NCBI GenBank assembly: GCA_025352435.1 | Contig: JANXTN010000078.1 | Location: 1 to 7,655, forward strand | Length of the DNA: 7,655 nt | From: Ferruginibacter sp. | Lineage (GTDB): Bacteria > Bacteroidota > Bacteroidia > Chitinophagales > Chitinophagaceae | Reading direction: 5' to 3' | Shown here: piece after piece, positions 1-6,739 of the stretch | Position numbering within the stretch: the stretch's first letter is position 1 | Layout: the number at the start of each line of letters is the position of its first letter | Made by a program: the position numbers and the translations under genes | Notes under the pieces: model-generated | What the model was told of the DNA's origin: nothing | What the model saw: the letters and a program-made list of their open reading frames with translations, nothing else | The model's database searches: none

Positions 1-60
1 GGCTCAAAAAAACACCATTCCAAAAAGCATCACTCAAAAAAGGATAAGGATGTTAAATAG
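1..60 (+). CDS. C-terminal tail of a Lys/His-rich protein (partial)
   Basis: The first 57 bases read in frame 1 as 19 codons ending at a TAG (58-60); the rest of the gene lies before the window. The tail consists of repeats of the form S-K-K-H-H, SKKHH-SKKHH-SKKDK, with a 15-nt period. The copies differ mainly at third codon positions (AAA/AAG, CAC/CAT, TCA/TCC), as expected if the peptide rather than the DNA is conserved, and this supports real coding. The family cannot be told from so short a piece. A His/Lys-rich tail could bind metal or polyanions, and the neighbouring metal efflux operon makes metal binding tempting, but this is inference only. Confidence 0.55.
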   Translation, partial: GSKKHHSKKHHSKKDKDVK

Positions 61-101
61 GATTACCTAACCTAACTCTATTATTTCTTATTTCAAAAAA
101 T

Positions 102-137
102 TCAAAAGGCGTGTAATCATTTTACATGGCTTTTTTT
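102..137 (+). terminator. Probable intrinsic terminator of the upstream gene
   Basis: GC at 109-110 plus GTGTAA at 111-116 pairs with TTACAT (122-127) plus GC (129-130). The loop is 5 nt, one G (128) is bulged, and one pair is a G-U. Seven T follow directly at 131-137. The A-run before the stem (104-107) can pair with the T-run, so the hairpin could also work in the other direction. It lies about 40 bases after the stop at 58-60, as expected for the end of that transcript. The bulge lowers confidence. Confidence 0.5.
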
Positions 138-229
138 GAGACATATAAAAATGATTTAAAAAAAATTTAAGATGGTTACCGAAGTTTTATTAGTGTAAAG
201 CAATCGTTATTAAATTTATTATTTGTCTG

Positions 230-256
230 CCGATTAGGATTGCCTTTTCAACGAAA
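230..256 (+). repeat. Leader element, copy 1 (ATTGCCTTTnCAACGAAA)
   Basis: The core ATTGCCTTTTCAACGAAA at 239-256 matches 853-870 at 17 of 18 positions. Both copies are preceded by CCGA at the same distance (230-233 here, 844-847 there). A GTTA follows about 28 nt after the core start in both. This copy begins 100 nt before the ATG at 339, the other 88 nt before the ATG at 941. Its role is unknown; a shared regulator site, a 5'-UTR element or a local duplication are all possible. Confidence 0.4.
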
Positions 257-338
257 AAAAATCACCGTTAAATTGCTTTTTTCTATTTTTATGTTGGCTT
301 TTACTTCAAAAATTTAAAAAACTAAATTGAAAAAAAGA

Positions 339-740
339 ATGAAAAAATTAATTTTTGCAATCGTCGCTTTTGCCGGAGTGAATATGACGGCTACTGCACA
401 GGCCGTACCTGCTAAAAAAACTACTGCACCAAAAATGGAAGTAGTGAAAACTACTAAAGTTAAAAAAACTGATGCTAAGGTTGTCGCTATTTCCAAACCT
501 GCTCCTGCTGTTGTTACTAAAACTCCTGCGGTGAAAACAAAAGAGAAAACGGTTGTGGTTACCAAGACAGCACCTGCTGCAACGAAAACTGTAACTGTTG
601 CTAAAACTAGTACAGGAGTAATTCTGAAAAAAGATGGCACACCGGATAAGCGTTATAAAACAAACTCGGGAAATGGCGCTGGTCCTCTAAAAAAAGACGG
701 TACACCAGATATGCGCTATAAAGCAAATAAAAAACCATAA
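339..740 (+). CDS. Small exported Lys/Thr/Ala/Pro-rich protein with C-terminal KDGTPD repeats
   Basis: The 133-residue product has no recognisable enzymatic domain. Residues 1-22 form a clear signal peptide: MKK, then a hydrophobic LIFAIVAFAG core, ending TATAQA, with cleavage likely before VPAKK. The body (about 23-95) is low-complexity, made of Lys, Thr, Val, Ala and Pro, and strongly basic. The C-terminus carries two copies of LKKDGTPD(K/M)RYK(T/A)N, at residues 96-109 and 117-130. No Cys or His is present, so metal binding is unlikely. I believe similar KDGTPDxRYK endings recur in small secreted Bacteroidota proteins of unknown function, but cannot check this. A TTG at 327 in frame would add MKKR; the ATG is preferred because it gives a standard signal peptide. 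The body could bind polyanions such as LPS or DNA (inference). The gene stands alone, with a strong terminator behind it. Confidence 0.8.
   Translation: MKKLIFAIVAFAGVNMTATAQAVPAKKTTAPKMEVVKTTKVKKTDAKVVAISKPAPAVVTKTPAVKTKEKTVVVTKTAPAATKTVTVAKTSTGVILKKDGTPDKRYKTNSGNGAGPLKKDGTPDMRYKANKKP
624..728 (+). repeat. Two diverged 42-nt in-frame repeats encoding LKKDGTPDxRYKxN
   Basis: The copies at 624-665 and 687-728 are separated by 21 nt encoding a Ser/Gly/Asn/Ala/Pro linker. At protein level 12 of 14 residues match. At DNA level many differences are synonymous (for example GAT/GAC, GGC/GGT, CGT/CGC), so the duplication is old and the peptide has been kept by selection. Confidence 0.8.
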
Positions 741-767
741 AAAATTAATCCCTGACATGGATATCAC

Positions 768-795
768 GCCCCGGCTATTGTCGGGGTATTTTTTT
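768..795 (+). terminator. Strong intrinsic terminator after the small basic protein gene
   Basis: CCCCGGC (769-775) pairs with GTCGGGG (780-786) around the loop TATT, giving 7 pairs with one G-U. Flanking G768 and T787 can extend the stem. A run of seven T follows at 789-795. It lies 28 bases after the stop codon at 738-740 and separates this gene from the efflux operon, so the operon needs its own promoter. Confidence 0.88.
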
Positions 796-802
796 GTAAT
801 CT

Positions 803-834
803 TTTGAGCACAAAACTCAATTGCTTTGTTTTTG
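803..834 (+). promoter_or_regulatory. Candidate Bacteroidota-type promoter of the efflux operon
   Basis: TTTG at 803-806 is followed after 20 nt by TGTTTTTG at 827-834. The known Bacteroidota pattern is TTTG, about 19-21 nt, then TAnnTTTG; here only the A of the -7 box is changed. It sits directly after the terminator at 768-795, where a new promoter is required, and would give a leader of roughly 100 nt. A short inverted repeat, TTGAG (804-808) and CTCAA (816-820), overlaps the -33 side and could be an operator, but 5-bp arms are weak evidence. Such motifs arise easily in AT-rich DNA. Confidence 0.42.
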
Positions 835-843
835 TTTTATTTA

Positions 844-870
844 CCGACAGCTATTGCCTTTACAACGAAA
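844..870 (+). repeat. Leader element, copy 2 (ATTGCCTTTnCAACGAAA)
   Basis: This is the second copy of the element at 230-256: CCGA at 844-847 and core ATTGCCTTTACAACGAAA at 853-870. It lies just downstream of the candidate promoter, so it would fall in the 5' untranslated leader of the efflux operon. A looser match continues towards the start codon in both leaders (CAAAAATT followed by A-rich sequence and ACTAA), but that part is too AT-rich to rely on. Confidence 0.4.
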
Positions 871-940
871 GAACCCTTACAGTTATTCTTTTACAACACA
901 CTTTTGCCAAAAATTAGAAAACACTAACTACCGCCACTTT

Positions 941-2224
941 ATGAAAAATTTATTTTGTTTTTTAATAGTTATTCTCTTTTTTACTTCAAGAATAACTGCA
1001 CAACTGATAAAGGGCGACACAGTCAGTATTTCCATACCACAAGCAGAAGAAATATTTATCAAGAAAAACTTCGTATTACTCGCCACTCAATATAATGTAG
1101 ATATAAATAAGGCACTGGTGCAACAAGCAAAATTATGGGATAACCCTATGCTTAATACTGACCAAAATATATACGATGGGAAATTTTTCAGACATAAAAC
1201 TACCGATGACATAAAGTATGGACAAATTTATATACAAGTTCAACAGCTTCTCCGTACTGCCGGAAAAAGAAATAAATTGGCTCAACTGTCTCTTGACAAT
1301 GTAACCCTTTCAAAGCTTCAGTTTAATGATATCTTAAGGAGTTTGAAGTACAGTTTGGAAAGTGATTTCGTAGAAACTATACATCTTTTAAAAATAAAAA
1401 CAGTTTATGATAATGAAATTATCGAAGTAGAAAAACTAGTAAAAGGTATGGATGAAGTGTTAAAATTGGGAGATATTTCGTTGAAGGAAAATTTAAGATT
1501 AAAGGCACTACTTTTTAACCTGCAGAACGAAGTAGTAAATGTAAATGCTTTGTTGATACCAATACAAAGCGAGATAAAATTATTATTGCAGCTTGATGAA
1601 AACAGTTTCGTAAAGCCTGCACTTACATACAGCTTGCCTAATTTAATAAATGAAAAATTACCGCTTAACGATAGCCTAATAAATCTGGCAGTTACAAACC
1701 GTACTGATCTCCTGCTTGCTAAATCACAGTTAGATTTTCAAAAAGACAATCTAATTTATCAGAAATCTCTCGCAAAGGCAGACGTAACATTAGGAGTTGA
1801 ATACGATCAAAATAGCAGCTACATCCGTAATTTATATGGATTGAGTGCATCTATCCCTTTGAATATTTTTAATAAAAATCAGGGGAATATTAAAGCAGCA
1901 AAATTCAGCATACAACAACAGGAGGTGCAAGTTAACTTTCAAAATAATAAAGTGAAAAACGAAGTGCAGACTTCAGTAAATAAGATAAAATATTATCAAC
2001 AGATCAATAATAAAGAGCAATTAAACTTTTCTCAGGCCTACGATAATCTTTTTCAAAATATGCTAGAAAGTTATCAGCAAAGGAGAACCAATCTTTTAGA
2101 ATTTATTGATTTTATTGATGCCTATAAAGATACTAAACTAAAATTAATAGAGCAACACATTGCCTTGGTAAAGGCCTTTTCTGAAATCAACTACATAACA
2201 AATCAAAATATCTTCAAACTTTAA
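941..2224 (+). CDS. czcC: TolC-family outer-membrane efflux channel (CzcC-like)
   Basis: This 427-residue protein is predicted to be the outer-membrane and periplasmic tunnel of a tripartite heavy-metal exporter, working as a trimer. Residues 1-20 are a signal peptide (MKNLFCFLIVILFF core, ending ITA before Q). The rest is mostly helical and rich in Gln/Asn/Lys/Leu, as in outer-membrane efflux proteins with two repeated helix-strand units. Family marks are LWDNPML at 65-71, where OMFs usually have an NP motif, and SIPLNIFNKNQGNIKAA at 304-320, the hallmark strand and turn of CzcC-type channels. The length is normal. The frame stays open back to a TTG at 821, but that extension would bury the signal peptide, so the ATG at 941 is chosen. 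The adaptor gene follows after 14 nt, which points to co-transcription. Family assignment is firm; substrate is inferred from the pump. Confidence 0.9.
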   Translation: MKNLFCFLIVILFFTSRITAQLIKGDTVSISIPQAEEIFIKKNFVLLATQYNVDINKALVQQAKLWDNPMLNTDQNIYDGKFFRHKTTDDIKYGQIYIQVQQLLRTAGKRNKLAQLSLDNVTLSKLQFNDILRSLKYSLESDFVETIHLLKIKTVYDNEIIEVEKLVKGMDEVLKLGDISLKENLRLKALLFNLQNEVVNVNALLIPIQSEIKLLLQLDENSFVKPALTYSLPNLINEKLPLNDSLINLAVTNRTDLLLAKSQLDFQKDNLIYQKSLAKADVTLGVEYDQNSSYIRNLYGLSASIPLNIFNKNQGNIKAAKFSIQQQEVQVNFQNNKVKNEVQTSVNKIKYYQQINNKEQLNFSQAYDNLFQNMLESYQQRRTNLLEFIDFIDAYKDTKLKLIEQHIALVKAFSEINYITNQNIFKL

Positions 2225-2238
2225 TTCTCTTGAGAAAA

Positions 2239-3345
2239 ATGCGAAATACTTTTTTATATATTATTTTAATCGTTTCTTCTTTTCATATTTTAGAAGCTTG
2301 TAAAGCCAAAACAGAAAAGCCTGTAGTAGAAACTAAACAACCGATAATCAGTGATAGTACCATGCAATTATTACAAATTGATACTGTACAGTTACGTAGT
2401 GAAGATGATATTGTAAAATTGAGCGGCGAAGTAAGTTTTGATGATAATAAGGTTGTAAAAGTATATCCTTTTAGTAGTGGTCATGTTTTAAGTACTACGG
2501 TAAGTGTAGGGGATTATGTGAAAGCAGGACAAATATTAGCAACCATCAAAAGTGCGGATATCTCTGGCAATTATTCCGATCTATCAATCTCACGAAATGA
2601 TGTATCCATTACAAAACGAGCAATGGATAATGCCGAACATTTGTATCAAAATGGTATCGCCAGCCAGAAAGAATACCTAGAAGCAAAAGAAAATTACAGT
2701 AAAGCACTCGCAAATTCCAATAAAATAAAAACACAGATTGCTATTAATGGCGGCGGAAGAACTTCTGCAAATGGAACTTATACAGTAGCCGCTCCAAGAA
2801 GTGGGTTCGTCGTAGAAAAATTAATTAATCCAGGGAACTTTATCAGAAATGATAATAACAGCAGCCTTTTTACGATTGGTGATATCAGCGATGTATGGAT
2901 TTGGGCTAATGTATTTGAATTAGATATTGCAAAAATTAAACAAGGTTACAACGCTGCAGTGACAACTGTAGCGTATCCTGACAAAATTTTCAATGGAAAA
3001 GTAGATAAGATCAACCAGATACTTGACCCTGTGACAAAAGTGATGAAAATAAAAATTGTATTGCAAAATCAAGATCATCTTTTAAAGCCCTCCATGTTTG
3101 CCAATATTATTATTTCCAATACCAGCGGTGTACAAAGTATTGCTGTACCCACTTCATCAATCATAAGTGAAAATGGAAAAAATTATGTGGTAATTTATAA
3201 TAATAATAATGATGTAAAAGTGCAGGAAGTAACTATAAAAAAAGTAGTAGGCAACCTTAATTTTATTTCTTCAGGCTTAGCAGAAGGTCAAAAAATTATT
3301 ACCAAAAATCAGATATTACTGTACAGAAAATTAACATCTAAGTAA
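2239..3345 (+). CDS. czcB: Periplasmic adaptor (membrane fusion) lipoprotein of heavy-metal RND efflux, CzcB-like
   Basis: This 368-residue adaptor links the RND pump to the outer-membrane channel. The N-terminus is a lipoprotein signal: MRN, a hydrophobic stretch, then lipobox L18-E19-A20-C21, so the mature protein should be lipid-anchored at Cys21. Domains follow the usual order: first half of the barrel-sandwich hybrid (about 70-105, with VSVGDYVKAGQ), a short alpha-helical hairpin (about 112-168), the second lipoyl half (about 181-216, VAAPRSGFV), a beta-barrel (about 219-290) and a membrane-proximal domain (about 300-368, with VPTSSII). Unlike Cupriavidus CzcB, it has no His-rich N-terminal metal-binding segment. 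A TTG at 2230 would add three residues; the ATG at 2239 gives a standard lipoprotein signal. The gene is 14 nt after the channel gene, but 183 nt separate it from the pump gene. Confidence 0.9.
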   Translation: MRNTFLYIILIVSSFHILEACKAKTEKPVVETKQPIISDSTMQLLQIDTVQLRSEDDIVKLSGEVSFDDNKVVKVYPFSSGHVLSTTVSVGDYVKAGQILATIKSADISGNYSDLSISRNDVSITKRAMDNAEHLYQNGIASQKEYLEAKENYSKALANSNKIKTQIAINGGGRTSANGTYTVAAPRSGFVVEKLINPGNFIRNDNNSSLFTIGDISDVWIWANVFELDIAKIKQGYNAAVTTVAYPDKIFNGKVDKINQILDPVTKVMKIKIVLQNQDHLLKPSMFANIIISNTSGVQSIAVPTSSIISENGKNYVVIYNNNNDVKVQEVTIKKVVGNLNFISSGLAEGQKIITKNQILLYRKLTSK

Positions 3346-3362
3346 ATGCTGATTTCAATTCT

Positions 3363-3403
3363 GGGCTACAAAGTCTTTTAAATGAACTCCGAGGAGTTTC
3401 TTT
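3363..3403 (+). promoter_or_regulatory. Two tandem hairpins after the adaptor gene
   Basis: Hairpin 1 is GGGCT (3363-3367), loop ACAA, AGTCT (3372-3376), with two G-U pairs and a short T-run at 3376-3379; it resembles a weak, decayed terminator. Hairpin 2 is AACTC (3385-3389), loop CGAG, GAGTT (3394-3398). A G-U pair and, past one mismatch, three A-T pairs (AAA 3380-3382 with TTT 3401-3403) extend it. Together they could cause partial termination, RNA processing or 3'-end protection between adaptor and pump messages, or be a remnant of an extragenic palindromic repeat. The sequence alone does not decide. Confidence 0.4.
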
Positions 3404-3480
3404 ATGCTAGTTATGTAGTGGATAATATTATTTCGTTTTAATTCACATGCTTACAATAAGAATATAAATTATAAATCTTC

Positions 3481-3497
3481 GGGATAAAGTTTATCCC
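3481..3497. promoter_or_regulatory. Perfect 17-nt palindrome upstream of the pump gene
   Basis: GGGATAAAGTTTATCCC is perfectly symmetric about the central G at 3489. As RNA it gives a 7-bp stem (GGGATAA with TTATCCC) and a 3-nt loop. It ends 31 nt before the ATG of the pump gene and has no following T-run, so it is not an ordinary terminator. As DNA it has the form of an operator for a dimeric regulator; as RNA it could shape ribosome access or mRNA stability. I do not recognise it as the site of a known regulator. Confidence 0.45.
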
Positions 3498-3528
3498 CCG
3501 CTACCAATCTACTTTTAAAATATAGTTT

Positions 3529-6500
3529 ATGAATAAGTTTATTCAACGCATTATTCGTTTTAGTTTACAACACCGTTATTTCGTTTTTTTTATGACTGCG
3601 GTATTAGCCGTAATTGGTTATATCAGTTATAAAAATACTCCCGTAGAAACCTTCCCCGATGTTACTAATACTCAAATAATTATTATTACACAATGGCCGG
3701 GTAGAAGTGCAGAGGAGGTAGAAAAATTTATTACTGTTCCTATTGAAATAGAACTAAACAGTACACAAAAAAGAGCTAATCTACGTTCCAATTCATCCTT
3801 CGGACTTAGCTATATTACAGTAATATTTGAAGACGGTGTAGACGACCAATTTGCAAGGCAGCAGATAATGAACCGCATAATTAATGCAGACCTGCCTGAA
3901 GGCATTAAGCCCGAGGTGCAACCTCCTTACGGCCCCACAGGTGAAATCTATAGATATACTTTACAGAGTTCAACAAAAACAGTAAGAGAACTTACTACTA
4001 TTCAAGATTGGGTTTTAGATAGAGCATTTAAAAGTGTGAATGGTATTGCTGATGTAAACAGCTTTGGCGGAGAGGAAAAAACATTTGAGGTAAGTGTGAA
4101 CCCTGTACTGTTATCTAAATATAACCTTTCTCCTCTGGATGTATTTAATGCAATTGCAAAAAGCAATGTAAATGTTGGTGGCGATGTCATCGAAAAAAAT
4201 GGACAAGCTTATGTAGTAAGAGGTATTGGTGTGCTAAATAATATCGATGAAATAAACAACATATTAATTCAGGAAGTAAATAACGTTCCTCTTATTGTAA
4301 AAAATGTAGCTGATGTACAAGAAAGCAAAAAACCGCAGTTAGGTTCGGTTTCTTTAGACGGAAAACAGAACCAGATAGAGGGTATAATAGTAATGCGAAA
4401 AGGAGAAAACCCCACTGATATTTTAAAAGGTGTTCACAATAAAGTTGTAGAGCTGAATAAAAAATTAAAAAAAGAAAACGTAACAATTGTACCTTTTTAT
4501 GACCGTACTATACTGATGGATTATGCCACAGAAACAGTTATACATAATCTGTTAGAAGGAATCCTTTTGGTTACACTAATTGTTTTAATATTTATGGCTG
4601 ATTGGCGTACTACTGTTACCGTAAGTATAGTTATACCTCTGTCGCTGTTATTTGCTTTTATGTGTATGCGCTTGAAAGGAATGAATGCAAATCTACTGAG
4701 CATGGGAGCGGTAGATTTTGGAATTATCATAGATGGCGCGGTAGTTATGGTGGAAGGATTGTTTGTTGTATTAGACCTTAAAGCCAGAGAAATTGGGATG
4801 GAAAAGTTTAATAAATTATCTAAACTCGGGCTTTTTAAGAAAACAGGAACAGAAATGGGAAAGGCTATTTTCTTTTCCAAAATAATTATTTTAACCTGCT
4901 TAATCCCCATTTTTGCTTTCCAAAAAGTAGAAGGAAAGATGTTTAGCCCATTGGCTTACACGTTAGGTTTCGCCTTGGTAGGTGCGCTGCTTTTTACTCT
5001 CACACTGGTGCCTGCTCTTTCAAGTATTTTATTGAAGAAAAATGTAAAAGAAAAACACAACTTTATTGTACATTTTTTTGAAAGCATTGTTGGGAAAGCC
5101 TTAAAGGTGGTGTATCGCAATCAGAAACTAAGTGTAATAATTGCGTTTGGGGTTATGGTTCTCTCGTTAGCTTCAGCAAAATTTTTAGGTTCAGAGTTTT
5201 TGCCTCCTTTAAATGAAGGAGCATTATGGATTACAGCCGAGCTTCCACTCAGCGTATCTTTAAATGAGGCAGATAGTTTGTCGCAGGTTTTAGAACACGA
5301 TGTAAGGCAGTTTAGTGAAGTAAGGCATGCCCTTACACAGGTGGGTAGAACTAACGATGGGACGGATCCAAAGGGATTTTTTAATGTTCAGATTGCTGTT
5401 GATTTATTTCCTGAAAAAGAATGGAAAGAAAAAATAAGTTACGATGAACTCGTAAATAAAATGGATAAAAAACTGAGTAAGTACCCTGGTATAGGTTTTA
5501 ATTATTCACAGCCCATAAGAGATAATGTTTCAGAAGCCATAGCCGGTGTACCGGCTGCATTAGCCGTAAAAATATTTGGCAATGATTTCAATGCTATCGA
5601 TTCCATTGCAAATAAAGTTTATGCAACGCTGAAAGATGTGAAGGGCGTAGAAGATTTAGGTGTGATCAGAAACCTTGGTCAGTCCGAACTGAGGATAGAT
5701 TTAAATCAGGCAAAGATGGCATTATATGGGATAACACCGGCGGACGCAAATAGCGTAATTGAAATGGCTATTGGAGGAAAGGCAGCTACTCAGTTGTATG
5801 AAGGGGAACGGAAATTTGATATTAGAGTAAGATATATGACCCAGTTTAGGGGAGACCAGGAAGCGATTGAAAGTTTAATGGTACCCTCACCAGGAGGTAA
5901 TAAAATACCTCTAAAAGAGATTGCTGATATTACAATACTTACCGGTCCTGCTTTTATTTACAGAGATAATAATGAAAGATATATTACTGTCAAATTTTCT
6001 GTAAGGGATAGAGACCTTGGCAGCACTATACAGGAGGCACAGGAAAAAGTAGACAAAGCCGTTACACTTACAGAGGATTTCAGGATGAGTTGGAACGGGG
6101 AATTTGAAAACCAACAAAGGGCTAATAAAACTTTAGCTAACGTAATTCCAATATGTTTATTGGTAATCTTCTTAATTTTATTTATAACTTTTGGTAATGT
6201 AAAAGATGCAATGCTTACCATACTCAATGTACCTTTTGCATTAATTGGTGGCATTATGGCTCTGCATTTTACCGGTATGAATTTCAGCATAAGCGCAGGC
6301 ATTGGGTTCATTGCTCTATTTGGTGTATGTATTCAAAATGGGGTTATCTTAATAAGTGTCTTCAGAAAAAACCTTTCAGAAAAAATGACCTTAGATAAGG
6401 CAATAATGGAAGGGGTAATAAGCAGGGTACGTCCCGTTATTATGACTGCGCTAATGGCAGCTATTGGTTTATTTCCGGCTGCAATTGCCACAGGGATTGG

Positions 6501-6669
6501 CAGTGAAACGCAGAAGCCTTTAGCGAGGGTAGTTATAGGAGGGCTTGCAACGTCTACTGTCCTTACTCTTTTAATATTGCCCGTTATGTATGCTCTAGTA
6601 TATAAATTTATGCACCGTAGCGAAAATAGAAGATTACTTACAAAAACTGGGTTGGTAAAAAAAGTTTAA
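3529..6669 (+). CDS. czcA: Heavy-metal efflux RND pump (CzcA/CusA family)
   Basis: At 1046 residues this is a full-length HME-RND proton-driven metal exporter of the inner membrane. It shows the two-fold RND plan: TM1 (about 17-34), a periplasmic porter half (about 35-335), TM2-6 (about 341-500), TM7 (about 533-552), a second porter half (about 555-865), and TM8-12 (about 871-1027). WPGRSAEEVE at 56-65 is typical. TM4 carries DFGIIIDGAVVMVE with D396, D402 and E409, the same spacing as the proton-relay residues D402, D408 and E415 of Cupriavidus CzcA. By alignment by eye, the three CusA substrate methionines (M573, M623, M672) correspond to about T569, N619 and E669. EAIAGV at 669-674 resembles the CzcA-type pattern, so a divalent metal is more likely than Cu/Ag (inference). 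The ATG at 3529 directly precedes the normal MNKFIQRIIRFSLQHR start. No truncation or frameshift is seen. Confidence 0.95.
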   Translation: MNKFIQRIIRFSLQHRYFVFFMTAVLAVIGYISYKNTPVETFPDVTNTQIIIITQWPGRSAEEVEKFITVPIEIELNSTQKRANLRSNSSFGLSYITVIFEDGVDDQFARQQIMNRIINADLPEGIKPEVQPPYGPTGEIYRYTLQSSTKTVRELTTIQDWVLDRAFKSVNGIADVNSFGGEEKTFEVSVNPVLLSKYNLSPLDVFNAIAKSNVNVGGDVIEKNGQAYVVRGIGVLNNIDEINNILIQEVNNVPLIVKNVADVQESKKPQLGSVSLDGKQNQIEGIIVMRKGENPTDILKGVHNKVVELNKKLKKENVTIVPFYDRTILMDYATETVIHNLLEGILLVTLIVLIFMADWRTTVTVSIVIPLSLLFAFMCMRLKGMNANLLSMGAVDFGIIIDGAVVMVEGLFVVLDLKAREIGMEKFNKLSKLGLFKKTGTEMGKAIFFSKIIILTCLIPIFAFQKVEGKMFSPLAYTLGFALVGALLFTLTLVPALSSILLKKNVKEKHNFIVHFFESIVGKALKVVYRNQKLSVIIAFGVMVLSLASAKFLGSEFLPPLNEGALWITAELPLSVSLNEADSLSQVLEHDVRQFSEVRHALTQVGRTNDGTDPKGFFNVQIAVDLFPEKEWKEKISYDELVNKMDKKLSKYPGIGFNYSQPIRDNVSEAIAGVPAALAVKIFGNDFNAIDSIANKVYATLKDVKGVEDLGVIRNLGQSELRIDLNQAKMALYGITPADANSVIEMAIGGKAATQLYEGERKFDIRVRYMTQFRGDQEAIESLMVPSPGGNKIPLKEIADITILTGPAFIYRDNNERYITVKFSVRDRDLGSTIQEAQEKVDKAVTLTEDFRMSWNGEFENQQRANKTLANVIPICLLVIFLILFITFGNVKDAMLTILNVPFALIGGIMALHFTGMNFSISAGIGFIALFGVCIQNGVILISVFRKNLSEKMTLDKAIMEGVISRVRPVIMTALMAAIGLFPAAIATGIGSETQKPLARVVIGGLATSTVLTLLILPVMYALVYKFMHRSENRRLLTKTGLVKKV

Positions 6670-6739
6670 GAAGTTACAATTTAAAAAACCTGCAACAGCA
6701 TATAACAATTTAAGATTAAAAAAAAACATTTTAATATCG

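Larger units (their letters stand above)
61..338. other. Intergenic region before the small basic protein gene
   Basis: This AT-rich stretch of about 280 bases has no supportable gene on either strand. It holds a likely terminator (102-137) near its start and an element at 230-256 that is shared with the leader of the efflux operon. A weak Bacteroidota -7-like sequence, TATTATTTG, lies at 217-225. It has one base too many between TA and TTTG and no TTTG at the expected -33 distance, so no promoter is called. The bases just before the start at 339 are A-rich, with no Shine-Dalgarno sequence, which is normal for this phylum. Confidence 0.5.

Noticed and set aside
327..338. TTG start at 327 for the small basic protein
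   Set aside because: The ATG at 339 gives a standard MKK signal peptide; the TTG adds only MKKR. It cannot be excluded, but is less likely.
314..640. Open frame of 108 codons on the - strand, hydrophobic, opposite the small basic protein
   Set aside because: It mirrors the Lys/Thr/Ala/Val-rich + strand gene, whose antisense naturally reads as Phe/Val/Thr/Ala. The + strand frame has a signal peptide, selected repeats and a terminator.
821..940. N-terminal extension of the channel gene from a TTG at 821
   Set aside because: It would place 40 residues before a well-formed signal peptide that begins at the ATG at 941, and it overlaps the candidate promoter and the shared leader element.
3422..3431. 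ATAATATTAT palindrome in the adaptor-pump spacer
   Set aside because: It is only A and T and 10 bp long, which is likely by chance in this AT-rich spacer.
4521..4910. Open frames on the - strand inside the pump gene (also at 4002-4190, 4292-4486, 5911-6117 and 5958-6311)
   Set aside because: All lie opposite a full-length, strongly conserved RND gene, resemble no known protein and have no supporting start context; they are chance shadows.
6670..6739. Terminator or repeat between the pump and the DUF2279 gene (ACAATTTAA at 6676-6684 and 6705-6713)
   Set aside because: No stem-loop followed by a T-run could be found. The 9-nt direct repeat is low-complexity and has no partner elsewhere.
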